Source: an uncultured Bacteroidales bacterium (GTDB lineage: Bacteria; Bacteroidota; Bacteroidia; Bacteroidales; P3). From it: DNA of 64,000 nt. The notes below the pieces were generated by a model, which was given only the letters and a program-made list of their open reading frames with translations, searched no databases and was not told the DNA's origin. The position numbers and the translations under genes are program-made. Positions 26,001-35,280 of the stretch are shown piece after piece. The DNA is taken from assembly GCA_900318275.1 (NCBI GenBank), contig ONJY01000014.1, positions 1-64,000 of the forward strand, in the 5' to 3' direction. Every line of letters starts with the position of its first letter. Position 1 is the first letter of the stretch.

Positions 26001-27473
26001 ATGGCAAAAGACTTTCCCAAACGCAGCGAAAACTACTCCGAATGGTACAATGAACTCGTCGTCCGCGCCGACCTCGCCGAGCAGAGCGCCGTCCGCGGTT
26101 GCATGGTGATAAAACCCTATGGCTATGCCATCTGGGAGAAGATGCACGACCAGCTCGACCGCATGTTCAAAGAGACAGGCCACCAGAACGCCTACTTCCC
26201 CCTCTTCATCCCCAAGAGCTTCCTCTCCCGTGAGGCCGAGCATGTCGAGGGCTTCGCCAAGGAGTGCGCCGTCGTCACCCACCACCGTCTCATGAACGAC
26301 CCCAACGGCAACGGCGTCGTCGTCGACCCCGCCGCCAAGCTCGAGGAAGAGCTCATCGTTCGTCCCACCTCCGAGACCATCATCTGGAGCACCTACAAGA
26401 ACTGGATCAAGTCATACCGCGACCTGCCCATCCTCTGCAACCAGTGGGCCAACGTCGTACGTTGGGAGATGCGCACCCGCATGTTCCTCCGCACCGCCGA
26501 GTTCCTCTGGCAGGAAGGCCACACCGCCCACGCCACCCGCGAGGAGGCCGAGGCCGAAACCCGCCGCATGCTCGAGGTCTATGCCGAGTTCGCCGAGAAG
26601 TATATGGCTATGCCCGTGCTCAAAGGCCACAAGAGCCCCAACGAGCGCTTCGCCGGTGCCCTCGACACTCTCTGCATCGAAGCTATGATGCAGGACGGCA
26701 AGGCCCTGCAGGCAGGCACCTCCCACTTCCTGGGGCAGAACTTCGCCAAGGCCTTCGAGGTGCAGTTCCTCAACAAGCAGAACCAGCTCGAATACGTATG
26801 GGCCACCTCCTGGGGCGTCAGCACACGCCTCATGGGCGCCCTCATCATGACCCACTCCGACGACAACGGCCTCGTCCTCCCGCCCCACCTCGCACCCATC
26901 CATGTGGCCATCGTCCCAATCGCCAAGAGCGACGAGCAGATGGCGCAGATCGACTCGCACATCGAGCCCATCATCCGCGCCCTCGAAGCCAAAGGCCTCG
27001 TTGTCAAATACGACAACCGTCCCGAATACAAGCCCGGCTGGAAGTTTAACGAGTACGAGTTCAAGGGCGTCCCCGTGCGCCTCGCCATAGGTCCACGCGA
27101 CCTTGATAACGGCACTTGCGAGGTCTGCCGCCGCGACACGCTCGAGAAGATAACCATGCCTATCGAAGGCATCGCCGACCACGTCGCCGACCTCATGGAA
27201 CAGATACAGGCCAACCTCTTCAAGAAAGCAGCCGACTTCCGCGCCAGCATGACCCGCCGCGTCGACTCCTGGGACGACTTCAAGGTCGAAATCGAGAAGA
27301 GCGGCTTCCTGCTCTGCCATTGGGACGGCACCGTTGAGACCGAAGAGCGCATCAAGGAGGAAACCAAAGCCACCATCCGCTGCATCCCCTTCGATGCCCC
27401 CGAGGAAGAAGGCAAGTGCATCTACAGCGGCAAACCCAGCCACCGCCGCGTCGTCTTCGCCCGCAGCTACTGA
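26001..27473 (+). CDS. proS: Prolyl-tRNA synthetase (archaeal/eukaryote-like type)
   Basis: 490 residues. Lacks the editing insertion of the E. coli type and has the C-terminal extension of the short type. Class II motifs: [16 protein letters not shown] (motif 2 region), [40 protein letters not shown] (motif 3), then anticodon-binding VAIVPI and a C-terminal zinc-domain-like end. Charges tRNA-Pro. It has its own promoter and terminator. Confidence 0.96.
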   Translation: MAKDFPKRSENYSEWYNELVVRADLAEQSAVRGCMVIKPYGYAIWEKMHDQLDRMFKETGHQNAYFPLFIPKSFLSREAEHVEGFAKECAVVTHHRLMNDPNGNGVVVDPAAKLEEELIVRPTSETIIWSTYKNWIKSYRDLPILCNQWANVVRWEMRTRMFLRTAEFLWQEGHTAHATREEAEAETRRMLEVYAEFAEKYMAMPVLKGHKSPNERFAGALDTLCIEAMMQDGKALQAGTSHFLGQNFAKAFEVQFLNKQNQLEYVWATSWGVSTRLMGALIMTHSDDNGLVLPPHLAPIHVAIVPIAKSDEQMAQIDSHIEPIIRALEAKGLVVKYDNRPEYKPGWKFNEYEFKGVPVRLAIGPRDLDNGTCEVCRRDTLEKITMPIEGIADHVADLMEQIQANLFKKAADFRASMTRRVDSWDDFKVEIEKSGFLLCHWDGTVETEERIKEETKATIRCIPFDAPEEEGKCIYSGKPSHRRVVFARSY

Positions 27474-27506
27474 TCGCAAGATTTTAAGCAGAATAAGCCT
27501 TTAATA

Positions 27507-27545
27507 AAAGTCTACCTTCCCGGCAAGGTGGACTTTTTTTTATTG
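27507..27545 (+). terminator. proS terminator
   Basis: Stem AAAGTCTACCTT / AAGGTGGACTTT (27507-27518, 27525-27536, one G-T pair), followed by a T tract. Confidence 0.88.
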
Positions 27546-27614
27546 TATGACACAATATCTTTTGTTAATTTGCGTTAATAGGACATATATTTAACCAACT
27601 AAAACCGTAATACT

Positions 27615-28349
27615 ATGAAGATTTGCAACAAGATGTTTGCCGAATGTCTCGGTACATTCGTGCTGGTTCTGGGCGGCTGCGGCACAGCGCTGTTCGGACA
27701 TGTAGGCTTCCTCGGTGTGGCCATCGCCTTCGGCCTCACAGTCATCGCTATGGCCTACGGCGTGGGCCATATCAGCGGCGCCCACCTCAACCCCGCCGTC
27801 TCCTTCGGCGTGTGGGTCAACGGCCGCATGTCGTTCAAGGACATGCTCCTCTACTGGGTGAGCCAATGTGTCGGCGCCATCATCGCCGGAGCCCTGCTGC
27901 TCGTCATCTGGAAGGCTGCCGGCCTGGGCCAGACGGGCGTCTTCGCCGCCAACGGCTACGGCGCCGAGTTCGCCGCCGCCACGGGCAATGCCGACTACCT
28001 CAGCGTGAGCTGCGGTGGCGCTTTCCTCGTCGAAGCTCTGCTGACCTTTGTCTTCCTGATGGTTATCCTCGGTGTCACCGACGGCCGTCATGAGAACGGC
28101 AAGTTCGGCGGCCTTGCCATCGGCCTCACCCTGGTGCTCATCCACCTCATCAGCATCCCGCTGACCAACACCAGCGTCAACCCCGCCCGCTCGCTGAGCC
28201 AGGCCCTCTTCAGCAATGCCGAGGGCTGGAGCGCCTGCAGCCAGCTGTGGCTCTTCATCGTGGCCCCGCTCGTGGGTGCCGCCCTCGCCGGCCTGGCCTA
28301 TAAGGCCCTCGCCGGAGACTGCTGCTGCAAGAGCTGCAAGAAAGACTGA
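27615..28349 (+). CDS. aqpZ: Aquaporin Z-like MIP channel
   Basis: 244 residues, six membrane helices, and both NPA half-helix motifs: HLNPAVSFG (about residues 59-67) and SVNPARSLS (about 181-189). HLNPAV followed by Arg in the second motif and the length match water-selective AqpZ. An unusual Cys-rich tail (DCCCKSCKKD) ends the protein and may bind metal. Inner membrane; monocistronic with its own terminator. Confidence 0.93.
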   Translation: MKICNKMFAECLGTFVLVLGGCGTALFGHVGFLGVAIAFGLTVIAMAYGVGHISGAHLNPAVSFGVWVNGRMSFKDMLLYWVSQCVGAIIAGALLLVIWKAAGLGQTGVFAANGYGAEFAAATGNADYLSVSCGGAFLVEALLTFVFLMVILGVTDGRHENGKFGGLAIGLTLVLIHLISIPLTNTSVNPARSLSQALFSNAEGWSACSQLWLFIVAPLVGAALAGLAYKALAGDCCCKSCKKD

Positions 28350-28371
28350 CGCCTCTTTGCATGCCAACCAT

Positions 28372-28408
28372 GAATGCCGCCCCTTCGCGGGGCGGCATTC
28401 TTTTTTTT
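28372..28408 (+). terminator. aqpZ terminator
   Basis: Perfect 12-bp stem GAATGCCGCCCC / GGGGCGGCATTC (28372-28383, 28389-28400), followed by eight T. Confidence 0.93.
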
Positions 28409-28523
28409 ATGCCCCGCGCCACTACTACGCCCGTCAAAACCAGCATATTCTACCGTATTCTATTCTAACAATATATTACATCACTACCATATTTCTCTTA
28501 CATTTTAAAGAGTGCATAATGAG

Positions 28524-28558
28524 TAACTAAAGAGCAATTAAAGAGCAACTAAAGAGGA
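28524..28558. repeat. 11-bp tandem repeat in the 28409-28607 gap
   Basis: AAAGAGCAATT, AAAGAGCAACT, AAAGAGG in direct order. The rest of this gap shows nothing recognisable. Confidence 0.55.
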
Positions 28559-28607
28559 AGTGCCTGTAGATGGCGGATAATCAACGAGTTATAGTGGTGG
28601 TATATCA

Positions 28608-28644
28608 AAAATGCAACACGCTGTTTTGCAGCGTGTTGCATTTT
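28608..28644. terminator. Hairpin terminator downstream of mtaB
   Basis: Perfect 16-bp stem AAAATGCAACACGCTG / CAGCGTGTTGCATTTT with a 5-nt loop, T-rich on the minus-strand side. It lies just after the mtaB stop. Confidence 0.85.
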
Positions 28645-28662
28645 GGGGCTATGTGTGTTTTG

Positions 28663-29853
28663 TCAGTCGGTTTCGCCGACGATGTTGTCGGGGGTGATGA
28701 CGACCTGCTCGACGGTGCCCACGAGGCTGTCGTCGTAGGGGCGGCAGAGGCGTATGTAGTTGTCTGTCCAGCCGAGCATCTGTTTTGAGTGGGGAGTTGA
28801 TTCCCAGAGGACGGGACGTGTTTTGCCCATCTGGCTGTCGATGAAGGCGTGGTGTTTGCGTTCGCTGAGCTCGAGGAGGCGCGCGGTGTGCTCGCGGCGT
28901 ATGTTGACGGGGACCTTCTCGCCGAGGCGGAGGGCTGCGGTGCCGGGTCGGTCGCTGTAGGTGAAGACGTGGAGGTAGGAGATGGGAAGCGAGTCGATGA
29001 AGCTGAGTACTTTGCCGAACTCCTCCTCGCTCTCGCCGTTGAAGCCGGCCATAACGTCGGCGGCGATGCAGGCGTCGGGCATGACGGCCTTGATACGCTC
29101 GAGTTTGGCGCGGTAGAGGGCTGTGTCGTAGCGTCGGTGCATGAGGCTGAGCACGTGGTCGGAGCCTGCCTGCAGGGGCACGTGGAAGTGGGGAAGGAAG
29201 GCGCGGCTGTGGGCCACGAAGTCTATGATGTCGTCGATGAGCAGGTTGGGTTCGATGCTGGAGATGCGGTAGCGCAGGATGCCATCGATGGCATCCAGCC
29301 CCTTGAGCAGGTCGAGGAAGCTCTCGCCGTGTTGCTGGCCGAAGGTGCCGGTGTTGACGCCTGTTAGTACCACCTCGCGTGCGCCTGTTGCGGCTATGCG
29401 TCGTGCGGCGCAGAGTGTCTCTTCGATGGTGGCGGAGCGGGAGCGGCCGCGGGCGAAGGGGATGGCGCAGTAGGTGCAGAAGTAGTCACATCCGTCCTGT
29501 ATCTTGAAGAAGGTGCGGGTGCGGTCCTCTCCGGAATACGACAGGAGCCGTTTGCTGTCGTTGCCAAGCACTTGGGTGACGCCGGGCATTTTTTCTATCT
29601 CGTCTTTTGCCACCTGGGCGAAGCAGCCCATGACGACAATCTGTGCGTCGGGGTTCTGGCGGTGTGCCTGGCGGATGGCGGTGCGGCATTTCTTCTCGGC
29701 CACAGAGGTGACGGTGCAGGTGTTGACGATGTAGAGGTCGGCGCGCATGCCCCAGTCGACGACGGTGTGGCCTTCGGCGACGAGGCGTCGCAGGAGGTCG
29801 GAGGTCTCGGCGAAGTTGAGCTTGCATCCCAGGGTATGTGCGGCGATGGTCAT
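28663..29853 (-). CDS. mtaB: tRNA threonylcarbamoyladenosine methylthiotransferase
   Basis: 396 residues. UPF0004 N-terminal domain with three Cys (TLGCKLNFAE, VNTCTVTSVAEKKC, VMGCFAQ) for the second 4Fe-4S cluster. Radical-SAM motif CDYFCTYCAIPFARG (CxxxCxxC), then a TRAM-like end. The short length and the TCTVT...KKCR pattern fit MtaB, which makes ms2t6A37 in tRNA, rather than MiaB or RimO. The ATG at 29853 is followed upstream by a 7-bp repeat. Confidence 0.88.
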   Translation of the reverse strand: MTIAAHTLGCKLNFAETSDLLRRLVAEGHTVVDWGMRADLYIVNTCTVTSVAEKKCRTAIRQAHRQNPDAQIVVMGCFAQVAKDEIEKMPGVTQVLGNDSKRLLSYSGEDRTRTFFKIQDGCDYFCTYCAIPFARGRSRSATIEETLCAARRIAATGAREVVLTGVNTGTFGQQHGESFLDLLKGLDAIDGILRYRISSIEPNLLIDDIIDFVAHSRAFLPHFHVPLQAGSDHVLSLMHRRYDTALYRAKLERIKAVMPDACIAADVMAGFNGESEEEFGKVLSFIDSLPISYLHVFTYSDRPGTAALRLGEKVPVNIRREHTARLLELSERKHHAFIDSQMGKTRPVLWESTPHSKQMLGWTDNYIRLCRPYDDSLVGTVEQVVITPDNIVGETD

Positions 29854-29860
29854 GGGTAAG

Positions 29861-29895
29861 AGTTAAGAGTTAAGAGTTATGAGTTAAGAGTTATG
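29861..29895. repeat. Five-unit 7-bp tandem repeat before mtaB
   Basis: AGTTAAG, AGTTAAG, AGTTATG, AGTTAAG, AGTTATG on plus, 8 nt upstream of the mtaB start. The gene reads it in the opposite orientation to the ftsK copy. Confidence 0.85.
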
Positions 29896-29933
29896 GGTGG
29901 AAATGTTAAAAAAGGTGTTAAAGGGCAAAATTA

Positions 29934-29965
29934 TTTTGCCAGTATGTAAAATATGTGTATCTTTG
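29934..29965 (+). promoter_or_regulatory. Promoter of the candidate small RNA
   Basis: -33 TTTTG (29934-29938), 19-bp spacer, -7 TATCTTTG (29958-29965). One of the best consensus matches in the window. Confidence 0.8.
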
Positions 29966-29970
29966 CACTC

Positions 29971-30108
29971 GTTCAAGAAAGGCGGAAACGCTGATTACTG
30001 ATTGAGTCATAGAGAAAAAGGTGTTCCAAGCTACCTTCTAAATCTTGGATTTTTGTAATAGTGTTTAATGGTAGATACAGCCCCCTGTCTTGGGGGCTGC
30101 GTCTTTTT
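29971..30108 (+). ncRNA. Candidate small non-coding RNA (about 138 nt), possibly 6S-like
   Basis: A consensus promoter predicts a start near 29971. A strong terminator ends it: CAGCCCCC / GGGGGCTG (30078-30085, 30092-30099) with TTTTT. There is no plausible ORF. A long-range helix pairs ACGCTGATTAC (29988-29998, G29993 bulged) with GTAATAGTGT (30055-30064), and an inner hairpin TCCAAG / CTTGGA (30025-30030, 30044-30049) sits inside, giving a rod with an open centre. That shape fits 6S-type RNA, including the Bacteroidales-1 motif, but I cannot align it; the identity is inference. Confidence 0.7.
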
Positions 30109-30118
30109 ATGCCTTTCG

Positions 30119-31165
30119 TTATTCCTTGCCACGTATGAGTTGCTCGAGGGGGGAGTCTTCCTCGTACTGGTGGCTGCGCGTCATCTTGAGACCGTCCTCG
30201 TCGGGGAAGATGACGAAGTCGGGCTGCGGCTCGAGGATGAGTATGTCGCGTCCCTCAGCGTCCTTGGAGGCGCCCTGCACGCAGTTCATGGCCACGAGGA
30301 TGCGGCTCTTGCGGTTGGCGTAGGCGAAGATGTCGTTGCCGAGTCGGTCGTAGAGTGCTTCGGCGCTCTCGTGCGAGACCTTCTTGGTGCCGTCCTTGAG
30401 GTAGACGACGACCTTGGCTTTGCCCTGCGGGGCGAGGCATGCTATGTCAAAGACGGAGACGAACTGGGTGTCGGGGGTGAGGAGGCGCACGCGGCGGTCG
30501 GCGAGGGTGCCGTGTGTCCAGCGCTCGTCGACGGTGAGGTGGCGGTCCTCGAAGTATTGGTAGGCGCCGTGACGGAAGCCGTCCTTGTAGTAGCCTTCGC
30601 GGATGAGGAGGCCGTTGTCGTCATACTCGACGAGGCGCCCCTCGAGGCCGCCGCGGACGTAGGTGCCGGTGATGTAGCCGCGCTCGCCGATGCGCTTCCA
30701 CCATCGGCCGTGACGGTGGTTGTCGGCCCAGTTGGCCACTTCGGCGGTGTCGCCCTTGGAGGTGTAGATGATGTGGGGGCCGTGTTTGACACCCATCTTG
30801 TAGGAGGCTTCCTTGACGAGGCGTCCGCTCTCGTTGTAGAACTTCCAGAGGCCGTCGCGGTTGCGCTGGTTGTAGGTGCCGGTGGCGAGGAGGTGGCCCT
30901 GCTCGTCGTAGGCCTCGTGGCTGCATACGCGCCCGGGTTCGCTGTAGGTGTTGCGTATACGCACCGAGCCGTCGTGGTAGTAGTAGGTGAAGGTGCCTGT
31001 CTCTTGGCCGTCGACGAAGGTGCCTTCGTAGATTTTTGAGCCGTCCTTGTCGGTGCGCACCCAATGGCCCTGACGGCGGCCTTGTTTGTCAATCTTGTTC
31101 TGCGCCACAGCGCCGACGGAGGTCAGCAGCATGGCGGCGGCGAGGAGTAATACTGATTTTTTCAT
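30119..31165 (-). CDS. Secreted MORN-repeat (YwqK-like) protein
   Basis: 348 residues. Signal peptide MKKSVLLLAAAMLLTSVGAV (cleaved near AQN). At least six MORN_2-type repeats follow between residues about 25 and 220 (e.g. GTFTYYYHDGSVRIRNTY, GLWKFYNESGRLVKEASY, GAYQYFEDRHLTVDERW). A non-repeat C-terminal domain (about 225-348) begins VRLLTPDTQF. MORN_2 proteins are often labelled YwqK-like antitoxins, but here no toxin partner is present and export is predicted. Function unknown. Confidence 0.8.
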   Translation of the reverse strand: MKKSVLLLAAAMLLTSVGAVAQNKIDKQGRRQGHWVRTDKDGSKIYEGTFVDGQETGTFTYYYHDGSVRIRNTYSEPGRVCSHEAYDEQGHLLATGTYNQRNRDGLWKFYNESGRLVKEASYKMGVKHGPHIIYTSKGDTAEVANWADNHRHGRWWKRIGERGYITGTYVRGGLEGRLVEYDDNGLLIREGYYKDGFRHGAYQYFEDRHLTVDERWTHGTLADRRVRLLTPDTQFVSVFDIACLAPQGKAKVVVYLKDGTKKVSHESAEALYDRLGNDIFAYANRKSRILVAMNCVQGASKDAEGRDILILEPQPDFVIFPDEDGLKMTRSHQYEEDSPLEQLIRGKE

Positions 31166-31240
31166 CCTGTTGTGCTTGCTATTATTTGTTTGAATAACGC
31201 GGTTTTATATAATTTATTTTAATATGTGGAAAAAAAGATG

Positions 31241-31248
31241 TATTTTTG
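31241..31248 (+). promoter_or_regulatory. -7 element close to the start codon of the T9SS type B protein
   Basis: TATTTTTG ends 4 nt before ATG 31253, so transcription would begin at or beside the start codon. Confidence 0.45.
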
Positions 31249-31252
31249 CAGC

Positions 31253-33979
31253 ATGAAGCACAAGGTAACATATCTGTTGCTTGCGTTGCTGGCCTCGGTT
31301 TCGCTTCGGGCCCAGAGTGTTGATTCTTGCCCTACAATGACCTCCAAGGGAACAGACTTTTGGGTGATGTTTCTGTATAACAATGGCGACCAAACCCCTC
31401 ACCAGACCACATTGATTGCTGTTGGCGACAGCAACGCCACCATCACTGTGTCAAATCCATCAACAGGATGGAGTACGACAGCCAGTCTGACGGCCAATCA
31501 ATCTGTCCAAATTACTATCCCTTTAGCCTCATCGACATCCCTACAATCAAATACTGCACAAACAAAAAAACTGGGGATACACGTTACCTCAACCACATCC
31601 ATATCTCTATACGCCAGTAACTATCGGTTTAAGTGCAACGATATAACAATGGTGTATCCCACTAATACTCTTGGTACACACTATATTATGCAGGACTATC
31701 AGGGTGATGTGGCACATACTGCGGTTGCGGGTGCCGAAGTGGGTTTTGTGGCTACCGAGGACAATACGGTGCTTACAATGACGCTCCCATGCAACTTATT
31801 GAACAATACTCTGATTAGCGGAGACACGCTAACAATTGACCTAATGCAAGGTGAGAGTTATCAACTCATTGCCACCGCACCGGGTTCTTTTTCAGGGATG
31901 GAAGTCTCTTCCAACGGAAAACCATTTGCCGCCTTTCAAGGAAACAGGGTCGCTTACATTCCTGCAGGGTCTGGCGGCGCTGATTTATTATATGAACAGG
32001 CAGTGCCTACAACTTACTGGGGAAAAGAGTATATGGTTGTGTCGACCCTTGGACGGACAGGAGACCAGGTTAGGATTACCTCTTCTGAAAACGACTGTGC
32101 CGTCTATGCCGATGGGGCTCTACTTTGTACACTCCAGAAAGGAGACTCCTACGAGGATTTTGTAACTGGTGGAAGTGCCAAACACTACAGTGGCAGTAAG
32201 AAAATATGTGTTGGCCGCTACTTGCGCAGTTATTCGTCGGGGGGTAACCCAGGAGACCCTGCTTCAGTAATACTTTCTCCCGTCAACCAGGGGCTGCAAA
32301 TCATTCAATTTGGGATTCTCAGCTATCCCGATTTCGGTAGTTATTATATCAACATTGTAGCCCATCATTCATTCGTTTCCGGCATCACCCTAGATGGCTA
32401 TAGCGTCAGTAGCCAATTCTCCTCCACGTTTGATACAGCCTATAGCGTTGCCCGGATTTCCGTGAGTCCGAACGTTCACCTTTTGGAGAGTCCCTTGGGG
32501 CCAATTATGGTTGACTGCTATGGATTGGGCAGTCAAGCTGGCTATGCTAACATCTTGGGTAGATCATTTGTGGGATACATTCTGCAAGACACAATAGAAT
32601 ACCAAGACACAGTATGTGCCGGCCATTCCTACAACGGATATGGATTCAGCATCAGTGATGTTGAGACGTCGTCGGACAACACATTGGAATTTTGGCGTTG
32701 CGAGACAGTCTCTTCCAACTGTGTCGACAGTGTACGCCACTATCACTTATCGCTCACCGTCAAGCCTACCACTGACACAGACATTGTCAGACAAATAGTG
32801 AGAGGCGACATGCTCTTCTACAATGGCGACACGCTGACCGCCGCTGGGATCTATACCTTTACGCTCACCGGTGAGAACGGATGCGACTCAATTGTCAAAT
32901 TGCACGTTTCTTTTATGATGGACACCGTGGTGTATTATGACACCGTTTGTCAAGATGGTGTCTACACAGGACATGGATTTACTATCACGTCCACGCAGAC
33001 CGCCGGCTCATCGGAATACTATGACAGTTTTGGGGACACGCTGCGTCTCTACTGCCTGCGGTTGACTGTCCTTCCTGTGACATTGGCCGAAACCACTTTT
33101 TTTATTGTCATGGGAGATACGCTCATATACAACGGTGACACGTTGACCGAGAGGGGAGACTACAGCTACCATTTCACCGCTGCCAACGGGTGTGACTCGA
33201 CGCTTGTGCTCCATCTTGAATACGAAGAAATCAGCCTCACGGCTAGCGCCGACGGCATCTGCCCTGGTGACTCGGTGATACTTAACGCCGCTGGCACCCT
33301 TTCCCCATGGTGGAGTGCCACCCCTCCTGACACAAGTTTGGTTGCCCAGCAGGGACATACCCCCATTGTCGTCAGACCGCAACAGACAACTTCCTACTGC
33401 CTGTTTTCCAGCGAGGGTGGGAATCTGATAGACTGCATCGTTGTAGGTGTAGAACCTCCGCCGACATTATGTGTGGAACTCTCTCTTCCGTTTATTGACT
33501 TCGACTCTCCAACGGTGTACTTTACCGATTGTTCGGAGGGTGGCGCCTCCTCGACATGGTGCTTCGACGACGGCATCACACTCAATGGCGCTTACTCTCG
33601 CCGACAGTTCAATCATCCACTGCCCGATAGTGTTGTCGTTACATTGCAGACTTGCAACCGCTACCATTGTTGTGCCGACACTACCTTCAGTATTCATAAG
33701 AAGATACGGTCGATATGGTGGCCCAACGTCTTCACTCCCGACGAAGAGCAGAACAATCGATTTGGTTGTACGGTCACGTACGAGATTGTCGCTTTTGAGA
33801 TGCACATATACAATCGGCAGGGGCTGTTGGTGTACCACACCACTGATCCTTCGGCCACATGGGACGGTACCCATGAGGGCAAGCCATGTCCTCAGGGAGC
33901 TTATGTATACCATTGGCACGCGAAGTATGCCTATGGGTACGTCAAGAATGGGGTCGGTACGGTGACGTTGATTCGTTGA
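31253..33979 (+). CDS. Large T9SS type B exported protein with IgGFc-binding-like domain
   Basis: 908 residues from ATG 31253 (MKHKVTYLLLALLASVSLRA, signal peptide). The N-terminal region (TMTSKGTDFWVMFLYNNGDQ) and residues about 60-400 resemble the IgGFc-binding N-terminal domain found in Bacteroidetes surface proteins. Three related units follow with YxDTVCxG motifs (YQDTVCAGHSYNGYGF, YYDTVCQDGVYTGHGF, and interleaved YNGDTLT). The C-terminus is a gliding-motility-type / type B T9SS sorting domain (WPNVFTPDEEQNN, MHIYNRQGLLVYHTT, GTVTLIR). Probably cell-surface; ligand unknown. Upstream ATG 31238 is possible but overlaps the -7 box. Confidence 0.85.
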   Translation: MKHKVTYLLLALLASVSLRAQSVDSCPTMTSKGTDFWVMFLYNNGDQTPHQTTLIAVGDSNATITVSNPSTGWSTTASLTANQSVQITIPLASSTSLQSNTAQTKKLGIHVTSTTSISLYASNYRFKCNDITMVYPTNTLGTHYIMQDYQGDVAHTAVAGAEVGFVATEDNTVLTMTLPCNLLNNTLISGDTLTIDLMQGESYQLIATAPGSFSGMEVSSNGKPFAAFQGNRVAYIPAGSGGADLLYEQAVPTTYWGKEYMVVSTLGRTGDQVRITSSENDCAVYADGALLCTLQKGDSYEDFVTGGSAKHYSGSKKICVGRYLRSYSSGGNPGDPASVILSPVNQGLQIIQFGILSYPDFGSYYINIVAHHSFVSGITLDGYSVSSQFSSTFDTAYSVARISVSPNVHLLESPLGPIMVDCYGLGSQAGYANILGRSFVGYILQDTIEYQDTVCAGHSYNGYGFSISDVETSSDNTLEFWRCETVSSNCVDSVRHYHLSLTVKPTTDTDIVRQIVRGDMLFYNGDTLTAAGIYTFTLTGENGCDSIVKLHVSFMMDTVVYYDTVCQDGVYTGHGFTITSTQTAGSSEYYDSFGDTLRLYCLRLTVLPVTLAETTFFIVMGDTLIYNGDTLTERGDYSYHFTAANGCDSTLVLHLEYEEISLTASADGICPGDSVILNAAGTLSPWWSATPPDTSLVAQQGHTPIVVRPQQTTSYCLFSSEGGNLIDCIVVGVEPPPTLCVELSLPFIDFDSPTVYFTDCSEGGASSTWCFDDGITLNGAYSRRQFNHPLPDSVVVTLQTCNRYHCCADTTFSIHKKIRSIWWPNVFTPDEEQNNRFGCTVTYEIVAFEMHIYNRQGLLVYHTTDPSATWDGTHEGKPCPQGAYVYHWHAKYAYGYVKNGVGTVTLIR

Positions 33980-33980
33980 T

Positions 33981-34011
33981 TTTGGTGTTTCAAAATTAAA
34001 TTGTATATTTG
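33981..34011 (+). promoter_or_regulatory. Promoter of the small membrane protein
   Basis: -33 TTTG (33981-33984), 19-bp spacer, -7 TATATTTG (34004-34011). Leader of about 20 nt. Confidence 0.75.
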
Positions 34012-34036
34012 CATTTCAATTATTCTTAAAACTACT

Positions 34037-34522
34037 ATGGTAATAACTTCAAAATCAAATAGTATAGTCAGACTTGCCGCCTTGGATGCGGTGTTGTTGA
34101 CCTTTGCCTGTCTGATACCTGCGGCATCGCATCTGCTGGTTGTGCCTCTGTATATGCTCAACCCGATGCTGGCTTTGCTGCTGGTGGGTATGCTGTTGGG
34201 TAAGGATACTCGCAATGCGCTTGTACTGGCGGTGTTGCTCCCGTTGGTGAGCAGTTTGCTCACTGGTATGCCTGCTCCGGCGAAGATGGTGTGCATGGTG
34301 GCCGAGCTGGCTACCGTGGCGGCGCTGTTCAGCGTGCTGTCGCGCCGATGGAAGGTGCTGCCTGCCGTGCTGACGGCTATCGTGGCCGGCAAGCTGGTAT
34401 ACTATGGCCTGAAAGCCGTCGTTGTGGCCCCGGCAGTGCTTGTGGGCACCGACCTGTGGCTGCAGTTGGCCGTGGTGATCCTCTGGGGCGGCTTGTTCGC
34501 AATGTTGTTTAGAAAGGCTTGA
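34037..34522 (+). CDS. Small polytopic membrane protein (ECF-transporter S-component-like)
   Basis: 161 residues, about five or six hydrophobic helices (e.g. AALDAVLLTFACLIPAASHL, MLALLLVGMLLGKDTRNALV). The size, helix pattern and GMPAPAKMVCMVAELATVA resemble the S (substrate-binding) components of ECF vitamin transporters as annotated in Bacteroidetes. No A/T components are nearby and no riboswitch fits in the 20-nt leader. The class is inference. The cytidylyltransferase starts 8 nt downstream. Confidence 0.6.
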   Translation: MVITSKSNSIVRLAALDAVLLTFACLIPAASHLLVVPLYMLNPMLALLLVGMLLGKDTRNALVLAVLLPLVSSLLTGMPAPAKMVCMVAELATVAALFSVLSRRWKVLPAVLTAIVAGKLVYYGLKAVVVAPAVLVGTDLWLQLAVVILWGGLFAMLFRKA

Positions 34523-34530
34523 GCGCTGAT

Positions 34531-35265
34531 ATGAAGAATATTGCTGTGGTTTTGGCCGGGGGCGTCGGCAAGCGTATGGGCTCGCCGGTGCCGAAGCAGT
34601 TTATGCAGCTCGGCGACCGCATGGTGATAGAGCATTCGCTCGACATGTTCTGCAAGCATCAGGCTATCGACGAGGTGGCCGTGGTGGTGCACCCCGACTG
34701 GAGGGGAGAGCTGGAGGCTGTCGTCGCCCGCAACCAATGGCAGAAACTGAAGAAGGTGATCGACGGCGGCGCAGAACGCTACATGTCGAGCCTCAATGCC
34801 ATCATGGCATATATCGACGAGGCTGACGACACCAACCTGCTGCTGCACGATGCTGCGCGGCCGTTTGTCACGCCGGCCATCGTCGACCGTGTGGTGGCAG
34901 CGCTGCAGAGCAATGAGGCTGTGGGCGTGGCGGTGCCGAGTACCGATACCGTGTGGGAGGTGCACCCCGACATGAGCGCAGATATGACAGGAATGCAGAT
35001 GGGTATACCGAGGCTTGTGGCACGTATCCCCGAACGACACCTGATGTGGCGTGCGCAGACGCCGCAGGCTTTCCGCCTGCCGCTGATACGCGACGCCTAC
35101 CAGCGTGCCCTGCAAGACCCCCAGTTTGCCGCCACCGACGACTGCGGCGTGGTGCGCCGCTATATGCCGGGCGTGAAGATCGCCGTCGTAGAAGGCGAGG
35201 AGAGGAATAGAAAGATAACGTTTGCAGAGGATTTGGACTGTGCAAACGGGAGCACGAAAAGATGA
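34531..35265 (+). CDS. IspD/TarI-family cytidylyltransferase (first copy)
   Basis: 244 residues from ATG 34531. CTP-binding loop AVVLAGGVGKRMGSPVPKQF, then VVVHPDWRGEL, DGGAERYMSSLNAI, HDAARPFV, WRAQTPQAFRL, and the final VEGEERNRKITFAEDL. Family members activate polyol phosphates with CTP: IspD acts on methylerythritol-4-P, TarI on ribitol-5-P. The HPDW segment and the downstream genes favour the TarI type, but an IspD role cannot be excluded. Arg codons here are mostly CGN, unlike the next genes. Confidence 0.8.
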   Translation: MKNIAVVLAGGVGKRMGSPVPKQFMQLGDRMVIEHSLDMFCKHQAIDEVAVVVHPDWRGELEAVVARNQWQKLKKVIDGGAERYMSSLNAIMAYIDEADDTNLLLHDAARPFVTPAIVDRVVAALQSNEAVGVAVPSTDTVWEVHPDMSADMTGMQMGIPRLVARIPERHLMWRAQTPQAFRLPLIRDAYQRALQDPQFAATDDCGVVRRYMPGVKIAVVEGEERNRKITFAEDLDCANGSTKR

Positions 35266-35280
35266 CACAATAACAGAGAG

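Noticed and set aside
28524..28644. CRISPR-like array from the short direct repeats and hairpin.
   Set aside because: Units are 11 bp without spacers, and no cas genes are present anywhere in the window.
30119..31165. YwqK-type antitoxin of a toxin-antitoxin pair.
   Set aside because: The protein has a signal peptide, an extra C-terminal domain and no adjacent toxin candidate; the label rests only on MORN_2 repeats.
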